The notes: generated from the letters alone by a model not told the origin. 64,000 nucleotides of DNA from Glossina fuscipes (GCF_014805625.2 NW_023998485.1:1429344-1493343); one strand, 5' to 3'. Shown: positions 19,781 to 30,774, counted from the first letter of the stretch. Numbers and translations are program-made.

Positions 19781-22700
19781 CGGCCGCAAACCTACCCAAG
19801 CTCTGAACATAAAAGTCCTGAGAGAGAGCATCGTCAAAAACGAAGCCGCCCCCCTCCACTCTAATTCCCATCGTATCCAAATTTCGAAGATCAGAATAAA
19901 GTGGACACTCACAGAGGACATGCTTTCAATCCTCGGATGGACAACCACACGAACACGCCCCAGTAACGGACAAACCCCTAACCTGCAGAAAATGGTTAAG
20001 TGAACCATGTCCTGTAAGTAGGAAAACAAGATATAAATTAAAATCAAAACTAGGGTAGTCTCCTACAAACGAGACGTCTCTAATAAACTCATAAGTCGTT
20101 CTGCCTTTGGCACTACCATCCCAACGAGTTTGCCACAAGGCGCAGACACGATCCCTCAAAGTCCTAATCCCTTGCTTATAAGTCAAGCTCTCTCTCTCCA
20201 CCCCCGAAATATAAAGTAAGTCCGTGGGGTGCAATGGCAACCCCCTCTTTAGCCTGTAGGCTGCACTTACGTACAAGGCCTCAAGATCCAGAGGAGGCGC
20301 CCCCATCAAGGTCTGCAGTGCGTCAGTAGAAACCGTATGACAGCATGGTAAGCAAGCCAATAAACATACCCGCTGGCAGCCTAGAAGCTTGCGTTGCCCC
20401 AGGCAGTCATGACTGTCCGATACCACACCGGGGCACCATACGTTGCACATGCAACAAGGAGACCCCGGTATATGACACGAACAGCACGCCTGCTTAGGCC
20501 CCAGTCAGACCTAAGAACACGACGCAGCTGACCAATAATTGTAGTCAGCTTCAGTCGAACCCTGTCAAAGTGTGGGAGAAAATTTAACCTTTCTCCCACC
20601 CTAATGCCCAGGTAGCCGACTTCCGTGACATATTTGATACTGTGGTTGCCAACTCTTACAGTTGGACGTCTACGGGATGAGAGGTTGCCTTTCAGCAACA
20701 TCATCACAGTTTTCTCCACTGACAAGCTGACACCCACTTCTTCACCCCAACTAACTGCGATATTCAGCAAATCTGCTGATTGACGCTCGAGAGCAGCCCT
20801 CGTATCGGCGCCGACCAAGATGAGCAGATCGTCTGCATACGCGCAACATTCACACACCCCTTCAAGCTGCCTAAGCAAAGAGTCCATCATCATGTTCCAT
20901 ATAAATGGACCACAGATTGAACCCTGAGGACAACCACGGACAACATCCATCTGGACATGCCCTATCTGACTTGAAATACAAGCCTTTCTTTCGGAGAAGT
21001 AGCTAGCCCAAAGAGATAACTCCTGGCAACCCAATCCTCTTATCCTATGCAAAACACAGTCCCACTTAAGGTAGTCAGAGGCCCCTTTAAAGTCAATGAA
21101 CAGGCCAAGGACATATCTGTTCCTTGACTCACTAACGTGTGTTTGAACGCGGAGCCAAGCATCGACAGTACTGCGCCCCTTGCGGAAGCCGTACTGCCTA
21201 TCACATAGGCTCTCATTCAAACTGTTTTGAAGCCTCTCAATCATTATTCTCTCTAACACTTTCCCAAGTGCTGGGAGCATACTTATGCCACGATAAGAAC
21301 GTGGCTCACTACGTACTTTATCGGTAGACTTCAAAAGCACTACTACTTCGGCTATTTTCCACTCGGACGGAAAACAACTCTCAGAGAGACACTTACTAAA
21401 CAGGGCATAAAGGTATTCGGGAATAACCTTCCAAATGGCCTTAACCATATCACCGGTTATACCATCTATACCAGGGGATCTCTTCGATCGTATTAGAGAG
21501 ATCCCATATCCAACCTCATGTATTTCCAACCTCGGAGAAACAGACACCGTATCCACTGGTAAGACCGGTCCCTCTAACCTAGGAAAGAACTCAGACATCA
21601 GCGTACTCATACAGTCAGTCCAGTTAGTTAGGACTGTGTTGCCAACACGAAGGCAGCTAATATCGGAAGGCCTTCTGCCTCTGCAAATCCGATACACTTG
21701 ACCCCAAGGATCATCTCGCCTACGCTGGATAAAGGATCTCCATTCTTCTTCCTTAACTCGGACAATCAGACGCTTGTACTCAGATAACTTGTGCTGATAG
21801 GCCGCTCTATGAAGGGTCTCATTCACACTATGCAACCGCCGGGCTCTCTGGAATTTCCTTCTGAGCTTCCGAACGACCCTACGCATCTGTTTCAGACTGG
21901 AGGTCCACCATCTAACTCCTCCGCGATCAACCCTCCGGCTGCGCGCAAGGAGCAAGTCGTTGACCTCCCACAAGCATTCATTCATGCAAACAATCTGCTC
22001 ATTGATCGACTTACGTCGGAAAGCTTCAAGAGATATGTTAGATATTCTCTCCCTGACAAGAATCCCGTAGGTATTCCAGTCTACTCCAGACGTACACCAT
22101 CTTTTAATGTCAGACGGAAGTACACTAAATTGAACAGGGGTCACCACAATTTTAATTAATTGATGGTCACTCATGCCATACCCACTCATGATTCTCCAAC
22201 TAAAGTCAAACAACCCTAAAGCTGCCTCATTGACGAGCGTCAAATCTATGTCACTCGCGCCAGCTGGACCATTATATGTGTACTCTACGCTGGGTACATT
22301 TAACACATGCACACCAGCAGAGACGCACCATTCAGCCAGCCGCTCTCCCCTCACCTGGTTCCTTTGGCCACCGTAACGAGCCATTTTACTGAACCAGAGT
22401 GACGAGCAAGCGTTGGCATCCAGGCCTAGGACAACAGGTGTGCCGCCCGCAAGCGACAGAACGTTACCCATATATCCTATATAAGGATCCAGCTCCTCGC
22501 CAAACCTACAATATAGACTTGCAAGGAAAAATTTTCCTTGCAAGCCTTCAACACATATGCACACGCCGTAGTCAGAGGCGCTGACTAGCATGCAGTGGGC
22601 ACTGGCATCATTGACTACAACAGCAGAGAAGCATCTATTATCCGGAAATATTTTCATATCTCCGGGCAAGCCCACAACCTTGTTTCTGCTTTTATAGGGC

Positions 22701-22807
22701 TCCTGAACGAGAGCGAAACTGCTGCCATACTCCCTGATGCACTGACCCACATTGCACATGACAGCATAACTTCCATGACAGTTAAGTTGAAAGATGGAGA
22801 AGACCAT
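19740..22807 (-). CDS. R1-clade ORF2: endonuclease plus reverse transcriptase
   Basis: The polyprotein nicks target DNA and copies the element RNA onto it. It starts at ATG 22807, one base after the ORF1 stop (TAA-G-ATG), which implies coupled reinitiation. The N-terminal APE-like endonuclease shows FQLNCHG, LVQEPYKS, LGLDANA, SDIDLTLV and SDHQL. Reverse transcriptase motifs follow: PGIDGITGD, RSYRGISMLPALGKVLE, QYGFRKGRSTVDAW, FIDFKGASD, RGCPQGSICGP and the catalytic CAYADD. A frameshift near 20395 separates this from the C-terminal domain (TGHGSLNHFL, CSCGCPSED). An in-frame TGA follows and then KHVLCECP, completing a CCHC finger. The terminal stop is at 19740-19742. These two lesions make it a pseudogene copy. 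Confidence 0.85.
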
Positions 22808-22808
22808 C

Positions 22809-24068
22809 TTAGTGTCTAGCCGCCACCCTGGCGAGCATTGCACTGTAAATCGGACAGGCATGGGACATAATCAGATGCCCAGCCGGCTTCTTTCTGAATG
22901 CACAATTTCGGCACTTGGCCTCATTCGTGCACACATTACTTCTATGGCCAGTCTCACCACAGTGACGGCAAACAATCCCGTTTACCCTGCAGTCCTTGAC
23001 CATATGGTCAAAACTCAGGCAGCGGAAGCAGACTGGCACCTCGTCGAAGGGACGCACCGGAAACGAGTACCACATCACATAGGCCCTTCCCGCAGTGGTG
23101 AGAATATCACTTAACCTCTGAGTGGTCTCTAGGATTACATTAACCTGCCCATCCCCGGCAGCCCATGGACGAGAAGTCAGACGGACGGACTTGTCAAAAT
23201 CAACCCGGGTTATTCCCTTGTCCTCGAAGTTAAGCTTGAATAGCTCTTCCATAAATTCCTTCGGCCCAATCTGTTTGTCTACGTTGCGCACTATCAATTT
23301 AGGGCCAATCTTTTGAGGTACAGACACAGTAAGACCTGCCTCAGCGAACTTAGTGTTCGTCAGAATCTTTCCCCTTTCTTCAACTGAGGTGGTGCGAATA
23401 ATCGCTCCACCACTCCGCTGGCTGGCCTTAATGTCGTGTACTCTTACACCAAGGGAGGGACCGACCTGAGCCGCCACCCTATCCGCCACCTGTTTGGGGG
23501 TGTCCACAGCGTTAACGCTTTGGGCAACCAGCGACCATGTCTCCACCGATTTAGGGGCCGGACCAGGTGCAGGCTCTCCACCGGCAGTAGGCACAACATT
23601 GCCAACTTTCACGGGCTTGTTAGTGTTATTTATAACTTTTTCTAGCTCGGCAATACGACCAGACAGGTGCGCATTTTCACGAACTAAATCCATCAGCACC
23701 TTCTCGTATTCGTTGGAAACAGACAACAGCGACCGTACCTCTGGTCCAGTGGAACCTATTTTGAAAATCTTGTCATACAAATCTTCAGTCACCGCCTTGA
23801 ATTTCTCAATGAAATCAGACTTACTGGCGACTTTAACATCCCTAAACTTCTTCTTACTACGTAAAGCAGTAACAGTAGCAATAGAAGAGGTGGACGAATC
23901 CCCACGCTCATTATTGGAATCCTCAAGATTCTTCTGCTTTTTCGCTGCCTCTCTAGACTCCTCCTTATCTTTTTCCCTTTTTTTTTTTCTATCTATTTGA
24001 GACTGTAGCAATAAGCGTGCCTTTAACGCCCTATGAGGGTCCTCATCTGATACTTCCATATCAGACAC
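22809..24068 (-). CDS. R1-clade ORF1 (Gag-like RNA-binding protein)
   Basis: This intact 419-residue frame encodes the RNA-packaging protein. Residues 1-70 are charged and rich in Lys/Glu. A coiled-coil-like stretch follows near 100-150 (LLSVSNEYEKVLMDLVREN). A middle domain precedes three C-terminal zinc knuckles: CFRCLSFDHMVKDC, CRHCGETGHRSNVC and CRNCAFRKKPAGH-C. The three-knuckle layout is typical of R1/I-type ORF1 proteins. The start at 24068 lies just downstream of the 5' UTR. Confidence 0.85.
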   Translation of the reverse strand: MSDMEVSDEDPHRALKARLLLQSQIDRKKKREKDKEESREAAKKQKNLEDSNNERGDSSTSSIATVTALRSKKKFRDVKVASKSDFIEKFKAVTEDLYDKIFKIGSTGPEVRSLLSVSNEYEKVLMDLVRENAHLSGRIAELEKVINNTNKPVKVGNVVPTAGGEPAPGPAPKSVETWSLVAQSVNAVDTPKQVADRVAAQVGPSLGVRVHDIKASQRSGGAIIRTTSVEERGKILTNTKFAEAGLTVSVPQKIGPKLIVRNVDKQIGPKEFMEELFKLNFEDKGITRVDFDKSVRLTSRPWAAGDGQVNVILETTQRLSDILTTAGRAYVMWYSFPVRPFDEVPVCFRCLSFDHMVKDCRVNGIVCRHCGETGHRSNVCTNEAKCRNCAFRKKPAGHLIMSHACPIYSAMLARVAARH

Positions 24069-24370
24069 CGAGTAAAAAATTTAGTAATAATAAAGCAAGA
24101 ACAATAAGTTTGTGTTTGCGTTTATTTATTATATGTAAAAGTGTATAGGAGAAGCGTTTGTCTCCACTAAATAAAAAGAAAATAAAACAGTATGGTAACA
24201 ATTAAAATTAAAGACAAAATTGGTTTGTGCCTTCAGTAAGTTGGAAAAAAGCACTTACCATGTGCTTTTGACACTATGAATTACAAATTTCTTCGTTTGT
24301 TTATTTTTCCTCTTTTTTTTTTTTTTAATAAATTTTTATTTTTATTTTTTTTTTCTTTTTTTTTTATTAT

Positions 24371-24616
24371 TTCAAAGGGAAAAAGCCGCTGCGCAACAGC
24401 GCGGCGCACCACTATGGTTATGATTCACTATGATTATGATTCAATTTCTTTCTAATTCTTTTTTATATTAAGACACTTATTTATTTTATTTATTTCAATG
24501 GGAAAAAACCGCTGCGCAACAGCGCCGCGCACCACTATGATTATGATTCACTATGATTATGGATTCAATTTCTCTCTCTTTTCTTTTTATATTAAGGCGC
24601 TTATTTTATTTTATTT
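24371..24616 (-). repeat. 5' UTR tandem monomers of the R1-clade element (123 bp x 2)
   Basis: Units start at 24371 and 24494. Each contains GCCGCTGCGCAACAGCGCGG-type sequence (a GC-rich hairpin), CACCACTATG-TTATGATTCA, and a T-rich tail. Tandem 5' monomers can act as duplicated internal promoters in other non-LTR elements. That role is inferred. Confidence 0.75.
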
Positions 24617-24710
24617 ATTTATTTTTTATATATATATTTTTCTTTCCTGAAACACGTGTGCTCTACACAAAAACACAATTATGGTTTGGGCCACCGTGGG
24701 GTTAAGCCTT

Positions 24711-24723
24711 ACATATCGGCGTA
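24711..24723. repeat. target-site duplication, right copy (13 bp)
   Basis: The sequence ACATATCGGCGTA is identical to 18157-18169. DNA to the right (24724 onwards) is the continuation of the interrupted P-like element or its flank. Confidence 0.9.
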
Positions 24724-24830
24724 CTAAGAGGTCAGAGTCTACTGCTCCTTGCTTCAGAGTCGAAATGATATTTCTTGACATCGTTTATTTACAATAAAAT
24801 AAAATGTCGCCAATAATTAACAGAACGTAA

Positions 24831-25055
24831 ATGGAAGAAAAGGAAGAGGCCTTTTATGAATTGCAATGTAAACCCCATCAAAACGACTATATTAAATACG
24901 CCTGCCACATAGCCGTTGAATCGTTTAACAAGCGCGGCAGCCAACAGCGGAAGGTTTGTTTCCAAAAAAAGGGAAGTGAAAAGTAAGAATACTTATAAGA
25001 TGCTTCATTTTTACAGCCTGACGAAGACTTAGTAGGTGTTACTGCTGAGGAATAA
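24831..25055 (+). CDS. candidate small two-exon ORF, unidentified
   Basis: ATG 24831 opens a 123-nt exon ending CGGAAG/GTTTGT (24953). A TTTTTACAG acceptor at 25016 leads into 39 nt ending TAA at 25053-25055, in phase 0. The predicted 53 residues start MEEKEEAFYELQCKPHQ and end in an acidic tail (PDEDLVGVTAEE). An upstream ATG at 24803 is in the same frame but is cut by a TAA directly before 24831, so the true start may have been lost. No family was recognised. It lies just right of the retrotransposon and may belong to the interrupted P-like element. Confidence 0.35.
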
Positions 25056-25482
25056 ATAAGACAAAAAACATTCATAAAATCAACCTGAAAATCGGGCGCA
25101 GAAGCTAAAAAATCTACATATATTTCAATAGTGAAAGCAGCTTTCAGTTATGGGAAAGTATACTACATGGTAAACCCACAATACCTTGGGTTCATGTAAG
25201 AGGTGTTGGAAGTAAGCTGCGTACAGCTTGTTTTGCGAAGTTTCTACATCCTCTATAGTGAATAATATATTATATAATAATGTAAGCACCGATCGGTGAA
25301 CGCATAATCTTATTCAATTAGTGGCACAGCCTGAAAAAAATTACATGATAAAACTAAGCATTTATGATTAAAAGAAGTTATTCTGCAAACCTATCCCGCT
25401 TTAATGAAAGGAAATCCGCCGTGAAACATTGACCGATGTATAAGGTTTGATAGATCAATTTAATGAGTATGTTATCGGTTAA

Positions 25483-25998
25483 TTGGCTTTCGGTTTCAGC
25501 GATGATTTTGTGGAAAACATAGCTTTTCGTGTATTCGCGTTAAATTATATTAATATCAAGAGTCGTCTATATTTTTTCAATAACCGGACGCCAAACAGTT
25601 TAACATTTATTTGTGCTCGATGGATGAACTATCGTTTATTTCAACCTGAACCAACGCAACATATTTTAAATATGCTGCGCGGTAAATTGAAAGAACGTGC
25701 AAAGTTGGAAAATGTTCCGTATGATTTTTTACGTATATAGTCAGAAAATCGTTTTCATTGCAAAATGAATGATAATGAAATTGCTGGGTAAGTTTTCACT
25801 TTCATTTGGGCTGGTTTAGATACTTGCAATTCGATAGTGGCATTGTGCGTATACGAGTTAGCTTAGCAACCGAAATTGCAAAAAAAAAGCCCAAAAGGAA
25901 GTGAGGAAAGTGCTGAAGAAATATGAAAATTGTATCGATTTAATGAAATACATTGAACTGAGCATAACAACTGTAATACATTCTCAAGGTAGTAAATC
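25483..25998 (+). pseudogene. cytochrome P450 fragment (CYP6/CYP9-like), broken
   Basis: Cytochrome P450s are haem mono-oxygenases of the endoplasmic reticulum used in xenobiotic and hormone metabolism. The first segment reads NSLTFICARWMNYRLFQPEP then ILNMLRGKLKERAKLEN, matching the F-G helix region. After a stop comes the I-helix NDNEIAG-VFTFIWAGLDTCNS with VALCVYELA, then QKEVRKVLKKYEN and LMKYIELSI, the J-K helix region up to the ExxR area. In-frame TAA and TAG replace the Gln codons expected after NEIAG and YELA, both explicable by C-to-T change. A frameshift follows at about 25890. The N-terminus and haem-binding Cys region are absent. Confidence 0.75.
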
Positions 25999-26870
25999 AT
26001 TAATTTGAACTAGCTGTGTCGTACGCAGTTACTACTATTCACATTTGTTTTCAGAAATTTCAGGTGGAGTTTTAAAGCAGCTTACAATGACAAAAAATCA
26101 TCAACCAATATTTGCTTTTATTATAAGGTTTTCTAATACTTTTGCCAAATTTTTAGGGGTGTAGAAGAAACCTTTGATACCCATAGTGACATCCTTACTA
26201 CATATATATGTACATGTATATATTTATGTTTGGTGTTTAACAAAGTTATTTTTATGGCTGAACTATTCTCTACTTCCATGAAACAATTGTGCCTTAAAAA
26301 TTAGCACTATTTTTTAAAAACAATAACATTATTTGAAATAGTTAAAATAATTCTTCGATTTTTTCTTTAAATATTTAAGATTATATGGTAACCAATGAAA
26401 ACAAATTTCCGAATAATTTGTTTACAAAACACTATTATCCTGAAAATTAGATCGAATGAAAAGCAATATAAGTTCAAATATAATATTATCTTTTTTATAT
26501 AGTAGCTGTAAAGACTATAATTTAATTTAAAAAAAAAAAGAAAAAAATACGCCTAACAAAGTATTTTCCATACTGCAACCCACATTTGTAAAAGCCTCTT
26601 AGAATCATACAATATATTATACACTTTCATATATCTTCAGTAGAATCATGTATACACATGTACATATGTATACTTTAATATATCTAACTATATAAAACAA
26701 CCGAAAATATTTTACAAAGAAAATTTTCAACAATTAATTAACAAGTAGTTGCTACGCCTTTCCTCTTGGGAAGAATGATCTTTAACAATAAATGATCATT
26801 CTTGCGTCTATCAATTAACAATGTTATTGCCTCTACCGTGATCTTATAATGTACATATATTTTGTTTAGT
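25999..26870. other. AT-rich DNA, no gene seen
   Basis: No reading frame or recognisable transposon motif was found. Short TACATATG-type motifs recur around 26200-26220 and 26650-26670. Confidence 0.5.
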
Positions 26871-26877
26871 CTTTTTT

Positions 26878-27105
26878 GTAGGGTTTTTATAAATTTTTAT
26901 ATATTAAAATATTATGTTATAAAAAATTTCTTTTATTTATGTAGGGTTCTTATACATACTTATACTTTTATAAAACAAAAATTTTGTTTCGGTAGGTTTC
27001 TTATACGTACTTATATATTAATAAAAAAAATTGTTTGTACAGTTTATATTTTTATGTCGTGTGTGTGTAGTTTATATTTATATTTTGTTTGTGTAGGCGC
27101 CTTAC
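26878..27105. repeat. degenerate tandem repeat, about 60-65 bp unit
   Basis: GTAGGGTTTTTATAAATTTTTATAT, GTAGGGTTCTTATACATACTTATAC and GTAGGTTTCTTATACGTACTTATAT variants recur at about 26877, 26941 and 26994, each followed by an A-rich run. The array abuts the 3' end of the LTR-element pol gene. Confidence 0.5.
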
Positions 27106-27116
27106 ACTTAGGTAAT

Positions 27117-28675
27117 TCATGAAGCTTCGTCATATAATTTTAACCTATTTTTGTGTGTTATTTGGGTTTTATTTTTATTGTCTATTATTATTATCTTTAA
27201 TTTCTATGACTTTATAAGGTCCTAAAAATTTATTCTGTAACTTATGCCCTACTTCATTTCTTAGTAATACTAGCCTACTTCTAGTGGGAAATTGTTAGTT
27301 TTCCTGTCGTAATTTATTTTTTGTTTTTCTTTTTCCTTATCTAATAGTAACCTAGCGCGCGCGTATGCTATGTCTAATCTATATTTAGTCTCTTTAGCGT
27401 AGTCGTCTATGTTATATAGTGGCTCAATGTTTTTCTTACGATCTGTTAATTGTGTTGGTGGCCTTGCAAATACTAGTTCATAAGGACAGTAATTGTATGT
27501 TGTGGAAGGTGTTGTGTTAAAACAAAATTGAATATATTTTATTCAAATATCTCAATCATTCAATTCAGGCGATATATATGATGGGATGTACTCATTCAAC
27601 GTTCGGTGGTTGCGTTCCACCATGCCGAGTGTCTGATGGTGGTGGGCTATTGGTGTTACATTGTCAATTTTAAGGTACTTACATAGATCGTTCATTAGTG
27701 CATTTTTGTATTCGTTTCCTTGATCCGTTACAAGTGTTTTCATGGGTCCGTAGTTTAGTATCAAGTTCTCAAAGATTGCCTTTGCTACGGTTTTAGCACT
27801 TTTATCTGTGACCGGAATTGTCACTAAATATTTGGTAAGGTCGCAAATTAGTGTTATCGCGTATTCATTACCTTTTTCTGTCCTTAGTAATGGGCCTATG
27901 GTGTCGACTACAACTGTGTCGAAAGCAGTTGCTGGTGTTGGGGTTATGGTCATAGGAGTTTGGGTATGGGTTGTGATTTTGGCCTTTTGTCATAGCGAAC
28001 ATTCTTTGACATACTTGGCTATTGTTTTTGTCATTTGCGGCCAGTAATAGTACCTTCGTATTTTCCACAAGGTACGTGTGATTCCAGTGTGACCCTCTTC
28101 TATTGGGTCATTGTGGTATTTTTGTAGAATGTTTTTGATTTCGGTCTTATTATTTTTGTTTGTAATTGTCACCTTTTGGAGTAGCGCTACTCTTATATTT
28201 TTCAATGTCTTATTGCCCATTATTTTAAATTGGTTCTGCGATACGGATTCGAAAATCCTCTCGCTTGGTGACACTTTGAATTTTGACATTTTTATTATAC
28301 CGGCTTCTGTTTCAAGCCTTTGGAAAAACTGGACTAAGTCGAGTTTTCCATTGGTATAAATGTCGTTTATTACGAATTTGGCAATTATTTTCCTCCCATT
28401 TTTCATGCAACATTTATCGGAGTCAAATTTTAATTGCACAAAAATTTTCTTACGTCATTATTACTAATGACTTCACAGACCTTGGGCTCCGTATTCTTAT
28501 ATTTGCTTAATTGTCGCTTTTCTGCGCAATTATCTTTCTGCCGCGTTGCAGATCTTGTTACTACTTTATATATATTGTTGTTTATGTCCTTGAGTTCTTC
28601 GATTGTTATGCGGGATAGAGCGTCCGCTACGTGATTATCTTTCCCATGTTTCGTATGTTTCTTTTTTAATTGTTT
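27117..28675 (-). pseudogene. 412/mdg1-type pol: RNase H end plus integrase, broken
   Basis: Minus-strand Ty3-type pol. It starts at the RNase H terminus (HGKDNHVADALSRITIEEL). After a frameshift comes the integrase: an HHCC zinc domain (HNDPIEEGHTG, then YYYWPQM, with the CxxC reading CSL-stop because of a TGA at 27990-27992), then the catalytic core FDTVVVDTIGPL, LVTDQGNEYKN and HHHQTLGMVERNHRTLNEY, giving the D, D and E residues. A TGA at about 27552 replaces an expected Trp. Beyond it come CFNTTPS-like sequence, a GPY/F module (NKFLGPYKVIEI) and the terminal LKLYDEAS followed by a stop at 27117. Codon use is very AT-rich. The RT domain upstream is missing. Confidence 0.8.
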
Positions 28676-28730
28676 TCTTCTTTTTTTTTTTTATTTGTAG
28701 CACAAGGAATTTAATTATTTTCAAATATTT

Positions 28731-29129
28731 CTCGTTATCGGACTCTTTAAAGTCCATTAAAGCAACATTGCTTAATACGCGCGATTTACCAATGTCGTAT
28801 TTAAACTAGCTTTTATCCTTAAAAAGTCGTTACGTTTCGAAAGTGAATTATTGTCAATTTATTATCGGTTGCCAGGCTTATGCATGTTTGCGATGGCTTA
28901 GGGGTTCATTTGCAATTTGGTCCGGTTGTAAGTGTGCTCCTATGCTGATAGTGTACATGCTTTTTTTTCTTTTTTTTTTTTTCTTCTTATTTGTTTTATT
29001 ATGCTTATACTCAATTTTATTGTTAATTAATATAAGTTCTGCATTAAGAGCCAATTGAACTCGACTGTTATTTGTTTAGTTGAGTTTCTAGCATAAGTGG
29101 AATAAATAAAATAAATAAATAAATAAAAA
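28731..29129 (+). mobile_element. 0.4-kb dispersed repeat with A-rich tail, copy C
   Basis: This is homologous to copies A and B. It runs from CTCGTTATCGGACTC to a tail of AATAAATAAA units. It lies inside the 412-like element, between the gag C-terminal remnant and the pol remnant, so it inserted after that element or accompanied its internal deletion. Confidence 0.8.
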
Positions 29130-29139
29130 GACCATGCAT

Positions 29140-29290
29140 AGTTTGATATATTGACCTTTGGATGCTGTGCCTGCTTGAGTTGTCGTCTGTACCTTCTTTC
29201 TGAAATTTCTTCTTGGAAATCTACTGTCTCCACATCGTCCCCTGTTGGGAGAGGGTGGGCTTGTTCATAATATATCGACGTGAAGGATGA
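29140..29290 (-). pseudogene. 412-like gag C-terminal remnant
   Basis: The minus strand reads ADEQAHPLPTG-like sequence followed by DDVETVDFQEEISERRYR and QLKQAQHPKVN, a conserved gag/protease-linker style segment of 412-type elements. It stops abruptly at the tail of dispersed repeat copy C. Confidence 0.5.
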
Positions 29291-29765
29291 TTGCCGGGTT
29301 CTGGGATATTGGTTTTTTGCGGGCGAGGGGACATGTGGCTAGTGTACGTACAGTGTCTCGTTGGCCTTTTTTGTATATTTCTTCTTTTTTTTTAGCCCCT
29401 CATAATAATGCAAAATTTGTAAAATAAGTAGAAATGAATAGTTTTCTTTCGTCCTTTTTCTCAATACACGGAGTTATTTAAAGTAATCTGCTTAATGTTT
29501 TCTCCTTTTTGTTTTGGTATGTTGTAGTGTTTATATTAACGACCTTTCTATGAGTGAGTTTTTATAAAATATAATCCTATTCTGACTCTTAAATTAGACC
29601 CTTTATATATAAAAAATTTGTTTAAAAGCACTGTTTTACATTTAAATTGTATTGGAATAATTAAAAAAGTATTAAAAATGAACTTTAAATTTGTTTATAA
29701 AAAGTTATATAGATGCACTGTTAATTTATTATCCTTAAATAATAGTTATATTATAATATAATTAA
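29291..29765. other. 412-like element interior, no clear coding
   Basis: AT-rich sequence lies between gag remnants. Frames are closed, and it probably represents eroded gag. Confidence 0.4.
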
Positions 29766-29936
29766 TTATAAGGTATCTGCATCTCTGCTATATTTGCTAG
29801 AGTATACTTGCGGTTGATGTATTGTTGATCCCTCGTGGTTACTTTCGGCAGCTCTGGCTATTGTTGAGCTGGCAGTTTCTTCCAATTGTGGAGCGTCTTG
29901 ACTTCTTGGATTTGTAGTTTCATTATTGTTGTTCAT
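29766..29936 (-). pseudogene. 412-like gag N-terminal segment (56 codons)
   Basis: ATG at 29936 opens MNNNNETTNPRSQDAPQLEE then TIARAAESNHEG and ends in a stop at 29766. Its placement about 0.85 kb inside the LTR, its orientation and its Asn-rich start fit the beginning of gag. The remainder is lost to a stop and decay. Confidence 0.5.
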
Positions 29937-30760
29937 CTGTCATGTTTTTAATTTCCTTTTGTTTGTCTGTGTCTACTTTTAGATTTCTCGTATTTGTTTA
30001 ATATTTAATTGCATATTTATGCATTACCACACTGCACCTCTGGCCATTTTAGGGTTTTTTTTTAGTTAAAATTAAGCTGGAATTGTCTGGCTTTCTTTTC
30101 GATGTAAGTTTTTCAAAAATGTATTCCACTTTTCCTTTTGTTATTTATGTTTCAAAATGTGATATTATTGAGTTTAATCTAGATTTTATATTAATTTCTT
30201 GCAATTTTTATTCATCTATTTTTTCACAATACTAGTATATGTTTTTCATAAGTCCGTTAAACACGAAATTTTCTTTTTTTTTGTTCTAATGGTTCATGCA
30301 ATTTTCACAATATATATATAGATTTTTTTTTTTTAAATAGTTTCTTTTTTTTTATTTTTTGTTTTTACTCAGATCGTTATTGTTTTTTTTTCACTATTAG
30401 CTGAGCTAAGCCCATACAGATAGTTTATATTAGTCCGTTAAATTCTTCCAGATTATTGGAAAACTCCAACCTTTCCACTTTTTTTTTATATCCTTTATTT
30501 TTCAATGTTGGCCTCCAAATATAACTTTTGGGAAAGTGGCACTAAAAGTAGCGCTGGAGGTACTTGTATTTAAAGCACTCGGGACTCGCCACGCCTTAAC
30601 GTAGGTCCTGCTTTGTCTCTATTTTATATGTTTGATTCAATTTCGCTACAGAAAAGTTCATCTGAGGAATTTAGTTACAACAATAGAGTGAGTTGACGTT
30701 TATTTATTTGTTTTCTACACCAAGAAATCTTAGGACGATGGGAAATGTTCACCGACGTCC
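29937..30760 (-). other. 412-like element untranslated leader
   Basis: About 0.8 kb of AT-rich DNA lies between the primer-binding site and the gag ATG. Long leaders are known for 412-type elements. It contains only short frames. Confidence 0.4.
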
Positions 30761-30774
30761 TGTCACGGTCGCCA
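30761..30774 (-). other. primer-binding site for tRNA-Arg
   Basis: Reading minus, TGGCGACCGTGACA directly follows the LTR end. It is complementary to the 3' end of tRNA-Arg, the primer used by 412/mdg1-type LTR retrotransposons. Confidence 0.8.

Larger units (their letters stand above)
18170..24710 (-). mobile_element. R1-clade non-LTR retrotransposon, near full length
   Basis: The element lies on the minus strand between 13-bp target duplications. It has a 5' UTR (24710-24069) with a 123-bp tandem duplication, ORF1, ORF2 with endonuclease and reverse transcriptase but no RNase H, and a long 3' UTR (19739-18170). The reverse transcriptase block GCPQGSICGPFIWNMMMD and the C-terminal TGHG-CSCG-HVLCECP motif fit the R1 clade, in which R1 itself is rDNA-specific. 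This copy is not in rDNA. ORF2 has one frameshift and one stop, so the copy is probably immobile but recent. Its GC content is well above that of its surroundings. Confidence 0.85.

Noticed and set aside
21139..22584. Plus-strand ORFs of 60-122 codons
   Set aside because: They are shadows of the R1-clade ORF2 on the opposite strand.
23494..24000. Plus-strand ORF of 168 codons
   Set aside because: It is antisense to ORF1; Ser/Leu-rich with a poly-Phe end that mirrors Lys/Glu codons of the true frame.
27808..28510. Plus-strand ORFs opposite the integrase
   Set aside because: They are shadow frames of the minus-strand pol gene.
28843..29058. ORF repeated at 4150-4374 (apparently conserved protein)
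   Set aside because: The conservation is that of the dispersed DNA repeat. The third copy is not open, and the frame ends in a poly-Phe tract.
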